Below are positions 27,370-35,450 of a stretch of 64,000 nt of DNA, in pieces. The notes below the pieces were generated by a model that saw only the letters and a program-made list of their open reading frames with translations, had not been told where the DNA came from and searched no databases. The position numbers and the translations under genes are program-made. Source of the stretch: Lacrimispora saccharolytica (GTDB taxonomy: Bacteria > Bacillota > Clostridia > Lachnospirales > Lachnospiraceae); NCBI GenBank assembly GCA_016899975.1, contig JACJJN010000016.1, positions 17,854-81,853 on the forward strand, given 5' to 3'. The stretch's first letter is position 1. Each line of letters begins with the position of its first letter.

Positions 27370-28644
27370 TTATAGGATGTCGGAATAGTCCAGGATGGTT
27401 ACGCCGGTTTCTTTGTCTTCGATGACTTCCGGGTGGTCGCCGGCTTCTTCGGCTTTTTTGAGGAGTTCTTCTGCGGTGTGGATTGGGATTGCCAGTTCGA
27501 TGGGTTCCTCCTCGGATGGTTCTTCCTGGGGTTCTTCGGTTTCGGCTGAAGCGATTTCTTCGGTCTCTTCGGTCTCTTCTGTTTCTTCGCTGTCCGTTTC
27601 TGTTGTTTCTTCTATATTATTATCTTTGTTTTCTGTCTCTTCTTTTGCTGTCGCTGTAACGTCTGCGGACGGTGTTTCGTTTTCTTCTTCGTTCAGAAGT
27701 TCCCCTACTGCCTCTGCCAGGGAACGTTCCAGGGCTTCGGCTTCTTCCTCTTCTACGCTCTTCTTCGGAGCTGCCTCTCCCAGGGCTTCCAGGATCTCTT
27801 CTTTTTCTTCCTGCATCGGCGCCGCTTTCAGATGTCCGGTGTCAACTACTGTGCTCTCTTCCGGTTCTTCCTCCAGATCTCTGATGATCATTTCATCTTC
27901 TTCTGTCTCTGCTGCTTCTTCACTGGCGGCTGCCGCTGTCAGGGTTTCATCCTGCTCCGGTTCTGTTTCGGTTTCTGCGGATTCTTTGACGGGCTTCTGC
28001 TCATCTTCTTCCACATCCTCCTCTTCGTCGTCCTCTTCTTCTGCTTCTTTCGCTTTTCGGCGCGCTTCTTTTTTCAGACGGCGTTTTTCTTTTCGGCTCA
28101 GAGGCTTTTCTTCTTCCTCATCGCTGTCTTCTTCTGCCTCATCGGCATCTTTCTCTTCGTCTTCATCCTCGTCCTCATCGTCATCTTTTCTCCAGACTTC
28201 AGACAGGATAAACAGAATGATCAGAAATGCTACGCAAAGTCCCAGGATGATAATTCCTTCTCTGCTCTGAAGGGTCAGGGAAAGCATTCCGATCACCGGA
28301 ACCGTCAATGCGACTTTCTGAACTCCGCCGGTCAGCTGCAGGTCTGTGGTATTTCCGCTGACCTCGTCGGTTACCGTATAAGTGGAAGTGTCCGCCGCGA
28401 TGGAGGATACGGTATATATGTAGCTTCCGTTGCTGTCCTCCTGCAGGATCCGGTCGCCGACCTCAAGTTCCGTCGCCTGGGCACTTGTTGCGTAAGTCAC
28501 GGAACCTCTGCTCAGATTGGTGTTTCCCGTTCCGTCAGATACCTTGGTCGTGACTCCCAGCAGTGGAGGGATCAGCAGCGCTCCCGCTGAAAGTATCGCG
28601 ACCAGCAATACTATATTTACAATTGCTTTTAAGAATTTCGACAT
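27370..28644 (-). CDS. Acidic membrane protein with degenerate SipW-like head
   Basis: 424 residues. Membrane segment 1 is at about 6-30; a beta-rich extracytoplasmic domain follows (about 31-122: SRGSVTYATSAQ, ELEVGDRILQ, SYIYTVSSI, VALTVPVIGMLSLTLQ). Membrane segment 2 is at about 130-151. The tail (155-424) is cytoplasmic, dominated by Glu and Asp with one basic patch (SRKEKRRLKKEARRKAKEAE). The head has the layout of SipW/ER-type signal peptidases, but the usual His/Lys general base is not evident (YIYT in its place), so it is probably inactive. The last 25 residues (DHPEVIEDKETGVTILDYSD) look conserved. Function unknown. Confidence 0.7.
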   Translation of the reverse strand: MSKFLKAIVNIVLLVAILSAGALLIPPLLGVTTKVSDGTGNTNLSRGSVTYATSAQATELEVGDRILQEDSNGSYIYTVSSIAADTSTYTVTDEVSGNTTDLQLTGGVQKVALTVPVIGMLSLTLQSREGIIILGLCVAFLIILFILSEVWRKDDDEDEDEDEEKDADEAEEDSDEEEEKPLSRKEKRRLKKEARRKAKEAEEEDDEEEDVEEDEQKPVKESAETETEPEQDETLTAAAASEEAAETEEDEMIIRDLEEEPEESTVVDTGHLKAAPMQEEKEEILEALGEAAPKKSVEEEEAEALERSLAEAVGELLNEEENETPSADVTATAKEETENKDNNIEETTETDSEETEETEETEEIASAETEEPQEEPSEEEPIELAIPIHTAEELLKKAEEAGDHPEVIEDKETGVTILDYSDIL

Positions 28645-28777
28645 TTCTCTACTCCTTATTGGCTTCTTGCTGGTTTGTATTTTCGCTGTTGTTCATGTTG
28701 CTCCTGAACGGTTATCCCTATTTTACCATCGAATCTTTGGGATGTACATAGTTTCGTTCAGAATCTTTCGGGTTTTT

Positions 28778-28806
28778 ATTATAACGCTTTTTTCTGAATA
28801 ATGCAA
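28778..28806 (-). promoter_or_regulatory. Sigma-A promoter of the acidic membrane protein gene
   Basis: TTGCAT, 17 bases, TATAAT on the minus strand, about 130 bases before the start codon. Both hexamers and spacer length equal those of the S10 operon promoter. Confidence 0.85.
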
Positions 28807-28887
28807 GAATTGGAGAGAAATATGGATTTTTCCCCTTTAATATGATAAAATTTCTTTGGATTTTATACTGGAAAGGAGCAGACAACT

Positions 28888-29652
28888 ATGGATTCCAGAA
28901 TAAAAACAATTGAAGACCTTTCACTGAACGCGTGGCCTTCTCACCAGATGCAGATCTATGATGGATGGATTCTCCGCTTTTCTTATTTTTATACACATCG
29001 TACCAACAGCGTCGAGCAGATCGGGCCTTCCCTTCTTCCGCTTCCGGAAAAAGTGGCTTACTGTGAGGATATTTACCGGAACTGGGGAACCCCCTGCATC
29101 TTTAAGATCAGCCCCCTGATCCCGCCTGAATTTGACCGTTATCTGGAGGACCGCGGATATGAGATTCAGCATACCACCCATGTAATGACCCGCCCTCTGG
29201 AAGATGACGCAGGGCTGGACCCGGCAGTCACCGTCACCACCAGCAATTTCATTCCGCTGAAGTGGATCGAAGGACTTTTCGCCCTGAAAGGCACCACAAA
29301 CATCATGCACCGCACGATCGTACCCTCCATGTACCGGGCGATTCCGAAGCAGACAATCTGCGCTTCCATCTGCGACGCTTCCGGAACGATCATCGCCACC
29401 GGCCTTGGAATTCTGGACCGGGAGTACATCGGGCTGTACGCGATCCACGTCCACCCGGATTACCGGCACCGGAATTACGCCCGCTCCATCTGCCAGACCA
29501 TTCTGAAAAAAGGACGGAGCCTCGGCGCCACAAAGTCTTATCTTCAGGTTGTGGACGGGAACGAAGCTGCCATCCGCCTGTACCGTTCCCTTGGCTATTC
29601 CCACTTTTATACCTACTGGTTCCGTGCAAAACCCGTCAACGGAGTGGAATAA
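28888..29652 (+). CDS. GNAT-family N-acetyltransferase
   Basis: 254 residues, ATG 28888 behind AAAGGAG. The N-terminal half (MDSRIKTIEDLSLNAWPSHQ, GWILRFSYFYTHRTNSVEQ) is typical of a clostridial GNAT group. The C-terminal half has the acetyl-CoA-binding fold: GLYAIHVHPDYRHRNYARSI, then YLQVVDGNEAAIRLYRSLGY. The substrate is unknown. It is convergent with the crh-like gene and shares the hairpin at 29651-29695. A second long open frame on the opposite strand is an artefact. Confidence 0.88.
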   Translation: MDSRIKTIEDLSLNAWPSHQMQIYDGWILRFSYFYTHRTNSVEQIGPSLLPLPEKVAYCEDIYRNWGTPCIFKISPLIPPEFDRYLEDRGYEIQHTTHVMTRPLEDDAGLDPAVTVTTSNFIPLKWIEGLFALKGTTNIMHRTIVPSMYRAIPKQTICASICDASGTIIATGLGILDREYIGLYAIHVHPDYRHRNYARSICQTILKKGRSLGATKSYLQVVDGNEAAIRLYRSLGYSHFYTYWFRAKPVNGVE

Positions 29653-29695
29653 AAAAACAGGAGAAAAGATCAGCAAAAACATCTCTTTTCTCCTG
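29651..29695 (-). terminator. Terminator of the tcdA-murB-rapZ-whiA-crh cluster
   Basis: 11-bp stem CAGGAGAAAAG / CTTTTCTCCTG with a 16-base loop, followed on the minus strand by seven T. It overlaps the end of the acetyltransferase gene on the other strand. Confidence 0.85.
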
Positions 29696-29762
29696 CTTCC
29701 TCTGTATTCACGCATCAAACACTTTTTCTCTTTCTTCTGTTTCTGTACTGTGCATGCATGTT

Positions 29763-30032
29763 TTATTTACACTGCTTCTCCGGATTGGTCAGATATGCCT
29801 CAATACCGTCGATCGCTTCCTGCTCGTCTCCTCCGTTGGCGATCACCGTAATATCTTCTCCATTGTCCAGACCGAGGGTCATCATTCCCATAATACTTTT
29901 CGCATTGACTTTTCTCTTTCCGCTTTCCACGTAGATCTCACTCTCATACTGGCTTGCGACCTGCACCAGCATAGCCACCGGTCTTGCTTCCAGGCCATTG
30001 GAAATACGAATCGTGATTGGTTTCTTGATCAT
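29763..30032 (-). CDS. crh: HPr-family regulator lacking His15 (Crh-like)
   Basis: 89 residues, full HPr length. The phosphocarrier histidine is replaced by glutamate (NGLEARPVAM, Glu15), while the regulatory serine is kept at exactly position 46 (NAKSIMGMM). The protein therefore should not pass phosphate through the PTS but could be phosphorylated by HPr kinase and act with CcpA, as Crh does in Bacillus, which has Gln15. It overlaps the whiA stop by four bases (ATGA). Bacillus also has crh after whiA, so the context supports the call. Confidence 0.85.
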   Translation of the reverse strand: MIKKPITIRISNGLEARPVAMLVQVASQYESEIYVESGKRKVNAKSIMGMMTLGLDNGEDITVIANGGDEQEAIDGIEAYLTNPEKQCK

Positions 30033-30973
30033 AATAGCTCTCCTCCTTGTTCCCTTTTCAGCTCTTCTGCAATACTTTTAAGTTTTCTCAGTCTATGGTT
30101 GACCCCTGATTTGCCGACAGCCGGTGACAACATTGCTCCCAGCTCTGCCAGCGTGGCCTCCGGGAATTCCAGTCGGAGCTTCGCAATCTGCTCCAATCCT
30201 TCCGGAAGGGCTGAAAATCCAATCTTCTCCTGTATGAAACGGATATCTTCCATCTGCTTGACTGCCGCATTTACTGTCTTGTTGATGTTTGCCGTTTCAC
30301 AGTTGACTTTTCGATTGACACTGCCCCGCATCTCCTTCAGAATCCGGACATTCTCCAGATTCATCACAGATACATTCGCTCCCATGATTCCCAGCAGCTC
30401 AACAATTTGTGCCCCCTCCTTGACGTAGACCACAAAGTGATTCTTCCGGCTCACAATGCGTGCCTCCATCTCGAAGCATCCGATCACCTCTCTAATCTGC
30501 TCCGCCTTCTCCAGAGAAGGACACACGACTTCAAAATGATAAAATTTATTGGGGTCGCTGATGGAACCTGACGACAAAAATGCACCACGCAGAAAGGCTC
30601 TCTTACAGCACCTTCTCTGCACCAGCGCGGAATGAATAAAAGTATCCTTTGCCTCCCCCGGCATCAGTCTCGATACCTGAAGGATCCTGCGAACCTGCTC
30701 CGGATCATTTACAGAAATCGTATATGTATTTTCCCTCTGATTCTGACGTACTGCAAGTTCTGCTTCTATATTAAATGTTTTTCTCAATAAAGTAAAGTAC
30801 TTTCTGGCAACATATACATTTTCCGTCTGCAGTTTTATGGAATATTGCCCTTGACTTTCTTCCCTGATCTGACCGCACAGCTCCAGGATCGCTGCCTGCT
30901 CCGCAATCTGGCAATGCCGTGCTTCCGGAATCTGCCTGGAAAGTTCCTCCTTCACTTCTCCGGAAAACGACAT
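30029..30973 (-). CDS. whiA: WhiA-type DNA-binding protein
   Basis: 314 residues from ATG 30973 (MSFSGEVKEELSRQI) behind GGCGGG; a GTG three codons earlier is possible. The N-terminal part resembles a LAGLIDADG fold (CKRAFLRGAFLSSGSISDP). The C-terminal helix-turn-helix (LRLEFPEATLAELGAMLSP, GKSGVNHRLRKLKSIAEEL) is the WhiA signature. It affects cell division and chromosome segregation in Bacillus and sporulation genes in Streptomyces. It lies in the conserved rapZ-whiA-crh neighbourhood, but yvcK, which sits between rapZ and whiA in Bacillus, is absent here. Confidence 0.95.
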   Translation of the reverse strand: MSFSGEVKEELSRQIPEARHCQIAEQAAILELCGQIREESQGQYSIKLQTENVYVARKYFTLLRKTFNIEAELAVRQNQRENTYTISVNDPEQVRRILQVSRLMPGEAKDTFIHSALVQRRCCKRAFLRGAFLSSGSISDPNKFYHFEVVCPSLEKAEQIREVIGCFEMEARIVSRKNHFVVYVKEGAQIVELLGIMGANVSVMNLENVRILKEMRGSVNRKVNCETANINKTVNAAVKQMEDIRFIQEKIGFSALPEGLEQIAKLRLEFPEATLAELGAMLSPAVGKSGVNHRLRKLKSIAEELKREQGGELL

Positions 30974-30988
30974 GGTTTCCACCCGCCT

Positions 30989-31870
30989 TTACAGTTTTTT
31001 TCTGATCGCATCCTTTTCAATATCCCTGTGCTCGATCCGCACACCGTATTCACTGGCTCTGGACAGCCTTTGGTACAGTTCATTGGCAAGGGTGACCGAA
31101 CGATGCTTGCCTCCGGTACAGCCAATGCTGATCACAAGCTGGTGCTTGCCCTCAGCGATATAATTGGGCAGAAGGAACATGATCATATCCTCCAATTTAT
31201 CCGCGAAGATCTTCGCGTTTTCGTATCCCATCACATAATCCCGCACCGGGGCGTCATTGCCCGAAAGAGGGCGGAGCTCATCCACATAATAGGGATTCGG
31301 CAGGAAACGCACGTCAAAGACCAGATCCGAATCCACCGGAATGCCATATTTGAACCCGAAGGAGACAACACTGATCATCAGGTTCTGGAACTTCTGATCC
31401 TGGATAAAGATCTTTCCCAGTTCCACTTTCAGCTCCCTGGTGAGAAGCTGGCTGGTATCAATGATATAATCCGCCTCCTTTTTCAGAAATTCCAGCGCCG
31501 TCCGCTCTTTTCTGATCCCTTCATCCACCCGTCCGGCTCCAGCCAGAGGATGGGTCCTGCGGGTCTCTTTATAACGTTTTACCAGCACCTCATCCGACGA
31601 ATCCAGAAACAGGATCTCGTACCGGATTCCCGCAAGGCTCATTCTCTCCAGTACCGACTGAAGATCCGGCAGTGCCTGACCGCTGCGGATGTCAATGCCA
31701 AGCGCTACTTTCTGAATCTCTCCCGCCGTTCCGTCCATCGTCAGCTGCGCAAACTTTTCAATCAATGGGATCGGAAGATTATCCACACAGAAATACTCCG
31801 CATCTTCCAGCATTCTCAATGCGGTACTCTTCCCTGCCCCGGACATTCCTGTCACGATTACAAAACGCAT
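30989..31870 (-). CDS. rapZ: RapZ/YvcJ nucleotide-binding protein
   Basis: 293 residues. Walker A is GMSGAGKS (residues 8-15); other motifs are AEYFCVDNLPIPLI, RRTHPLAGAGRVDEGI, SFGFKYGIPVDSDLVFDVRF and ISIGCTGGKHRSVTLAN. Members hydrolyse ATP/GTP; RapZ in E. coli binds small RNAs that control GlmS, and YvcJ in Bacillus influences competence. It precedes whiA by 15 bases. Confidence 0.95.
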   Translation of the reverse strand: MRFVIVTGMSGAGKSTALRMLEDAEYFCVDNLPIPLIEKFAQLTMDGTAGEIQKVALGIDIRSGQALPDLQSVLERMSLAGIRYEILFLDSSDEVLVKRYKETRRTHPLAGAGRVDEGIRKERTALEFLKKEADYIIDTSQLLTRELKVELGKIFIQDQKFQNLMISVVSFGFKYGIPVDSDLVFDVRFLPNPYYVDELRPLSGNDAPVRDYVMGYENAKIFADKLEDMIMFLLPNYIAEGKHQLVISIGCTGGKHRSVTLANELYQRLSRASEYGVRIEHRDIEKDAIRKKL

Positions 31871-31941
31871 ATGTCCACTCCTTTTTTCTCTCTGTCATGC
31901 AGACATTCCGCCCGCACGATTCCTCTTCCCGTTCTTTCATA

Positions 31942-32853
31942 CTAGAATTCTCCCAGGAACCGCACCTCCGGTTCCAGATGAACGCCAAACTGTTCCTGTA
32001 CCTTCCCCTGCACCTGACGCATCAGTTCACGTACATCGGCGGCGGTGGCATTTCCCGTATTCACCACAAATCCGCAGTGTTTTTCAGAAACCTGCGCGCC
32101 TCCCACAGCCGCGCCGCGAAGCCCGGCATCCATGATCAGTTTTCCTGCAAAATATCCCTCCGGCCGCTTGAAGGTGCTTCCGGCGCTTGGAAATTCCAGG
32201 GGCTGCTTCTCAATCCGCTTTGCTTTCAGCGTCTGCATTTCTTCACGGATCTTCTCTTTCTCTCCCTGCTTCAGCGTCAGCTCCGCGCCCAGCACTATGT
32301 ATCCCTTTTTCTTCGCCAGGCTGGTACGGTATCCGAACTGCATTTCCCCGCAGGTCAGCGTACGCACTTCTCCGTCCTGATCCAGCACCGTGACCTTGCG
32401 GACAATGTCCTTCATCTCTCCGCCGTAAGCGCCCGCGTTCATCACCACCGCGCCTCCGATGGTGCCCGGTATGCCGGAGGCGAACTCCAGACCGGTCAGG
32501 GATGCGTCCAGAACTTTTCCCGAAAGCGTCGTGAGCAGGACACCCGCCTGGACCGTCACTGTCTCTCCCTGAATCTCTGTCTTCTGAAAATCTTTATAGA
32601 TGGAGAGAATCACTCCCCGGTAGCCTTTATCGCTGACCAGAAGGTTGCTTCCTCTTCCCAGCACAAACCACGGAAGATTTTCTTCCCGACAGACTTGGAT
32701 GGCTGCCCTGATCTGTTCGATGCTTCCAAGTTCCACAAAGTAATCCGCCGGACCGCCAATCCGGAACGTGGTATGGCGTGCCATCGGCTCCTGCTCCAGC
32801 ACTTTGTTTTCTCCGACGATTTCACAAAACCGTCTGCTGATTCTATCTGTCAT
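31942..32853 (-). CDS. murB: UDP-N-acetylenolpyruvoylglucosamine reductase
   Basis: 303 residues, the type IIa form common in Gram-positives. FAD-binding parts: MARHTTFRIGGPADYFVE and VLGRGSNLLVSDKGYRGVIL; NAGAYGGEMKD; the catalytic serine is in SAGSTFKRPEGYFAGKLI. It completes UDP-N-acetylmuramate in the cytoplasm for peptidoglycan synthesis. The start is three bases after the tcdA stop, so the two are cotranscribed. Confidence 0.96.
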   Translation of the reverse strand: MTDRISRRFCEIVGENKVLEQEPMARHTTFRIGGPADYFVELGSIEQIRAAIQVCREENLPWFVLGRGSNLLVSDKGYRGVILSIYKDFQKTEIQGETVTVQAGVLLTTLSGKVLDASLTGLEFASGIPGTIGGAVVMNAGAYGGEMKDIVRKVTVLDQDGEVRTLTCGEMQFGYRTSLAKKKGYIVLGAELTLKQGEKEKIREEMQTLKAKRIEKQPLEFPSAGSTFKRPEGYFAGKLIMDAGLRGAAVGGAQVSEKHCGFVVNTGNATAADVRELMRQVQGKVQEQFGVHLEPEVRFLGEF

Positions 32854-32856
32854 CTG

Positions 32857-33585
32857 TTATCCTCCGTTCTTTGCTGTCTTCAGCAGGTCCCTGACAACCT
32901 CTCCGGCGATCATCAGCCCTGCCGTCCCAGGCACAAAGGCGATGCTCCCCGGAACCGGACGTTTTGCAGTCCCTTTGCTTTCCGCTGACTCCCTGCTTTT
33001 GATGGGTTCCTCCTTCGAGTACAGCACCTTGCATTTCTTTATGCCGCGCTTCTTCAATTCCCTGCGCATCACTTTTGCCAGCGGGCATACACTCGTTTTG
33101 GAAATATCCGTAATCTCAAAACGTCCGGGATCCAGCTTATTTCCGGTTCCCATGCTGGAAATCACCGGGGTTCCTGCCGCTGCCGCCATCTCGATCAGCA
33201 GAATCTTCGCGGTGACGGTGTCCACCGCGTCCACAACATAATCATAGGAAGAGAAATCAAACAGTTCTGCGGTATCTTCCATAAAAAATGTCTCATAGGT
33301 GTGAACCACGATCTCCGGATTGATGTCCCGGATCCTGTCTTTCATCACCTCTGTCTTTGCCTGTCCGATCGTGGAATGAAGAGCGATCAGCTGACGGTTC
33401 AGATTGGTCAGTGAAACCTGATCGTTATCCACAAGGATCAGCGTTCCGATCCCGCATCTGGCAAGCGCCTCCGTAACATAGGAGCCCACGCCTCCGATGC
33501 CGAACACGGCAACTCTGGCATTTTTGAGCCGCTTCAGCCCTTCTTCGCCGATCAGCAGCTCCATTCTTGAATATTCATGCAGCAT
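32857..33585 (-). CDS. tcdA: tRNA threonylcarbamoyladenosine dehydratase
   Basis: 242 residues of the ThiF/MoeB/HesA fold. Nucleotide site VAVFGIGGVGSYVTEALARC, then LVDNDQVSLTNLNRQ and YVVDAVDTVTAK. The Cys in KTSVCPLAKVMRREL is in the usual active region of TcdA/CsdL. It cyclises t6A37 in tRNAs that read ANN codons. First gene of the cluster running to the crh-like gene. Confidence 0.88.
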   Translation of the reverse strand: MLHEYSRMELLIGEEGLKRLKNARVAVFGIGGVGSYVTEALARCGIGTLILVDNDQVSLTNLNRQLIALHSTIGQAKTEVMKDRIRDINPEIVVHTYETFFMEDTAELFDFSSYDYVVDAVDTVTAKILLIEMAAAAGTPVISSMGTGNKLDPGRFEITDISKTSVCPLAKVMRRELKKRGIKKCKVLYSKEEPIKSRESAESKGTAKRPVPGSIAFVPGTAGLMIAGEVVRDLLKTAKNGG

Positions 33586-33611
33586 TCCAGCCTCTTCCTT
33601 TCTTCTGATAT

Positions 33612-33744
33612 GTAACAGTTCAGCCAGCTGAACCGTTACGACATCCGCCCATGAAAAATCGCTTCGCGATGGGGCGGATGCCCACGGACACTACGTCTTC
33701 ATACGGTCTGCGCAATAAATGCGCAAACCTGACGGAACTGTTAC
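33612..33744. repeat. Second long copy of the GTAAC dispersed repeat
   Basis: About 133 bp, closely similar to 2285-2418 over its whole length: opening palindrome GTAACAGTTCAGC / GCTGAACCGTTAC, the inner hairpin ATCGCTTCGCGAT, the stem TGCGCA/TGCGCA, and closing GACGGAACTGTTAC. It fills most of the spacer between spoVAE and tcdA. Confidence 0.85.
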
Positions 33745-33845
33745 TCTAATATATCATATACCAATACATTGTCCGTCAAAGAACTGCCCATATTCTAACA
33801 CGAACCCCGGAAACTTGCAACAAAAGGCTGACTGACAGCATCTTA

Positions 33846-33872
33846 GTAACATTCCAGCCGGCGGAACGGTCA
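33846..33872. repeat. Short GTAAC-type repeat copy after spoVAE
   Basis: GTAACATTCCAGCC then GGCGGAACGGTCAC, an imperfect 27-base palindrome starting six bases after the spoVAE stop codon. Confidence 0.6.
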
Positions 33873-33878
33873 CGCATC

Positions 33879-34238
33879 TTATTTTTTCATTTTCGGGCGG
33901 AAGATCAGACTGGCAAGATAACTGAAGATCAAAGCCGCCGATGTACCCACCGCCCCGGCGCGGAAGCCTCCCTGGAACAATCCGAGAAAACCGGACTCAT
34001 CCACCGCCTCCTTGACACCGTGAAACAGGAGATGGCCGAATCCGATCAGCGGCACGGAAGCCCCCGCTCCCGCATATTCAAACAATGGCTGATACAGGCC
34101 CAGAAAACTGAGGACTGCTCCGGTACATACCAGCAGCACCATGATCCTTCCCGGCATCAGCTTCGTTCTGTCCAGCAGGATCTGCGCCAGGGCACAGATC
34201 AGTCCTCCAACCCAGAAAGCATTGATATATTCCATCAT
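33879..34238 (-). CDS. spoVAE: Stage V sporulation protein AE (SpoVAEb type)
   Basis: 119 residues from ATG 34238, overlapping the spoVAD stop (ATGA). Three or four membrane segments: YINAFWVGGLICALAQILLD, RIMVLLVCTGAVLSFLGLY, GGFRAGAVGTSAALIFSYLA. The motif FEYAGAGASVPLIGFGHLL is shared with SpoVAC (KFAGAGALVPITGFAN), as known for these related channel proteins. It is part of the spore channel for dipicolinic acid. Confidence 0.93.
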   Translation of the reverse strand: MMEYINAFWVGGLICALAQILLDRTKLMPGRIMVLLVCTGAVLSFLGLYQPLFEYAGAGASVPLIGFGHLLFHGVKEAVDESGFLGLFQGGFRAGAVGTSAALIFSYLASLIFRPKMKK

Positions 34239-35260
34239 TTCTTCTCCTCCTCTTCGTGCTCGATCACAACCGCCTGGGCGATCCCGGGAACGCTCTGTCC
34301 TTCCTGAAAACTGACCTTCGACATCAACGCTCCGGTGGGAAGAAACAGGATACGCTTCCACTCGCCGCTTTCCAGCTTCGGCAGCAGAAAGGAGGTCAGC
34401 ACCACCGCGGCACATCCGCAGCCGCTTCCGCCCGCACCCGTGTCCTGCGTCGCCTCATCAAAGATCATGATCCCGCAGTCCAGATGCTGAGCGGTGATGT
34501 CGAACCCTCTCTGCCGGAGGAGTTCAAAGAGAATTTCCTGACCGACGGTACCCAGATCGCCGGTCACGATATGGTCATAATCTTCCGGGCGCCGGTTAAA
34601 GTCGATGAGATTCTGGCAGATGGTATCGCATGCCGCCGGAGCCATGCAGGCTCCCATATTCTGGGAATCCTTCAAGCCGTAGTCCACAATCTTTCCAGTG
34701 GTGACTCCCGTGATCTTTACCTTTGTCCGTTTTTTTCCAAGCACACAGGCCCCGCTGCCTGTGACGGTCCAGGATGCCGACAGCGGTCTCTGATTTCCAT
34801 AAGCAAGGGGAAAACGGAATTCCTTCTCCGCACTTCCAAAATGGCTGGAGGTCAGGGACAGCACCCAGTCCCCATAGCCGCCGGCGACCGCCATCGCTCC
34901 CAGAGACAACGCTTCCCCCATCGTCGAGCAGGCTCCAAACAATCCGTAGATCGGTCGGTTCAGTTCCACCAGTCCGAAACAGGACGCGATGGACTGTGCC
35001 AGCAGATCCCCGGCAAAGATCATCCGTATCTGCTCCGCTTTCAGATTTGCTTTCTGGATTGCCAGTTTCGCCACTGCAAGCTGCATCTGGCTTTCGCCTT
35101 CCTCCCAGCTCTGCCCGCCGCACATTGGATCCGTCAGCACATGGTCAAAATAATCGCCCAGCGGCCCTTCCTTTTCTTTCTCTCCCACCAGCGAAGCGCC
35201 GGAGGCAATGTAAACCGGCTCTTCAAAGGCTATACTCTGTTTTCCTGTCATCTGTTTCAT
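34235..35260 (-). CDS. spoVAD: Stage V sporulation protein AD
   Basis: 341 residues with a thiolase-like fold: AFEEPVYIASGASLVGEKEK, YDHVLTDPMCGG-like start (DYFDHVLTDPMCGGQSWEEG), CFGLVELNRPIYGLFGACST and TGDLGTVGQEILFELL. SpoVAD binds dipicolinic acid in the spore membrane channel. The start ATG 35260 has GGAAG eight bases upstream. A sigma-G-like promoter lies at 35311-35340. Confidence 0.95.
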   Translation of the reverse strand: MKQMTGKQSIAFEEPVYIASGASLVGEKEKEGPLGDYFDHVLTDPMCGGQSWEEGESQMQLAVAKLAIQKANLKAEQIRMIFAGDLLAQSIASCFGLVELNRPIYGLFGACSTMGEALSLGAMAVAGGYGDWVLSLTSSHFGSAEKEFRFPLAYGNQRPLSASWTVTGSGACVLGKKRTKVKITGVTTGKIVDYGLKDSQNMGACMAPAACDTICQNLIDFNRRPEDYDHIVTGDLGTVGQEILFELLRQRGFDITAQHLDCGIMIFDEATQDTGAGGSGCGCAAVVLTSFLLPKLESGEWKRILFLPTGALMSKVSFQEGQSVPGIAQAVVIEHEEEEKK

Positions 35261-35310
35261 CTTTCATGCTTCCTTTTCCTGGTTTTTACTAATTTTCGTA
35301 ACAGCAGGAA

Positions 35311-35340
35311 TAGTATCTGACCGCTGCTGGAAAAGTATGC
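35311..35340 (-). promoter_or_regulatory. Sigma-G-like promoter of spoVAD-spoVAE
   Basis: On the minus strand GCATA, 18 bases, GATACTA. This matches the forespore sigma-G pattern (about gCATA / CATnnTA) at all but one key position. Confidence 0.5.
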
Positions 35341-35397
35341 ATGACGCCTTTAAAAAAATATACATGGCGCTTTTGGAAAATCCCGGAAGATTCCGCT

Positions 35398-35426
35398 GCA
35401 TATTTCTTCCGTTTTATGAAATAATA
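35398..35426 (+). promoter_or_regulatory. Sigma-G-like promoter of spoVAA-spoVAB
   Basis: GCATA, 17 bases, AATAATA, about 25 bases before the spoVAA start codon. It is divergent from the spoVAD promoter, with 57 bases between the two -35 elements. Confidence 0.5.
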
Positions 35427-35450
35427 ATACCTCACGAGGAGGCGACATCA

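Noticed and set aside
28921..29718. 265-codon open frame opposite the GNAT gene
   Set aside because: The plus-strand frame has the acetyltransferase motifs and an RBS; the reverse frame does not.
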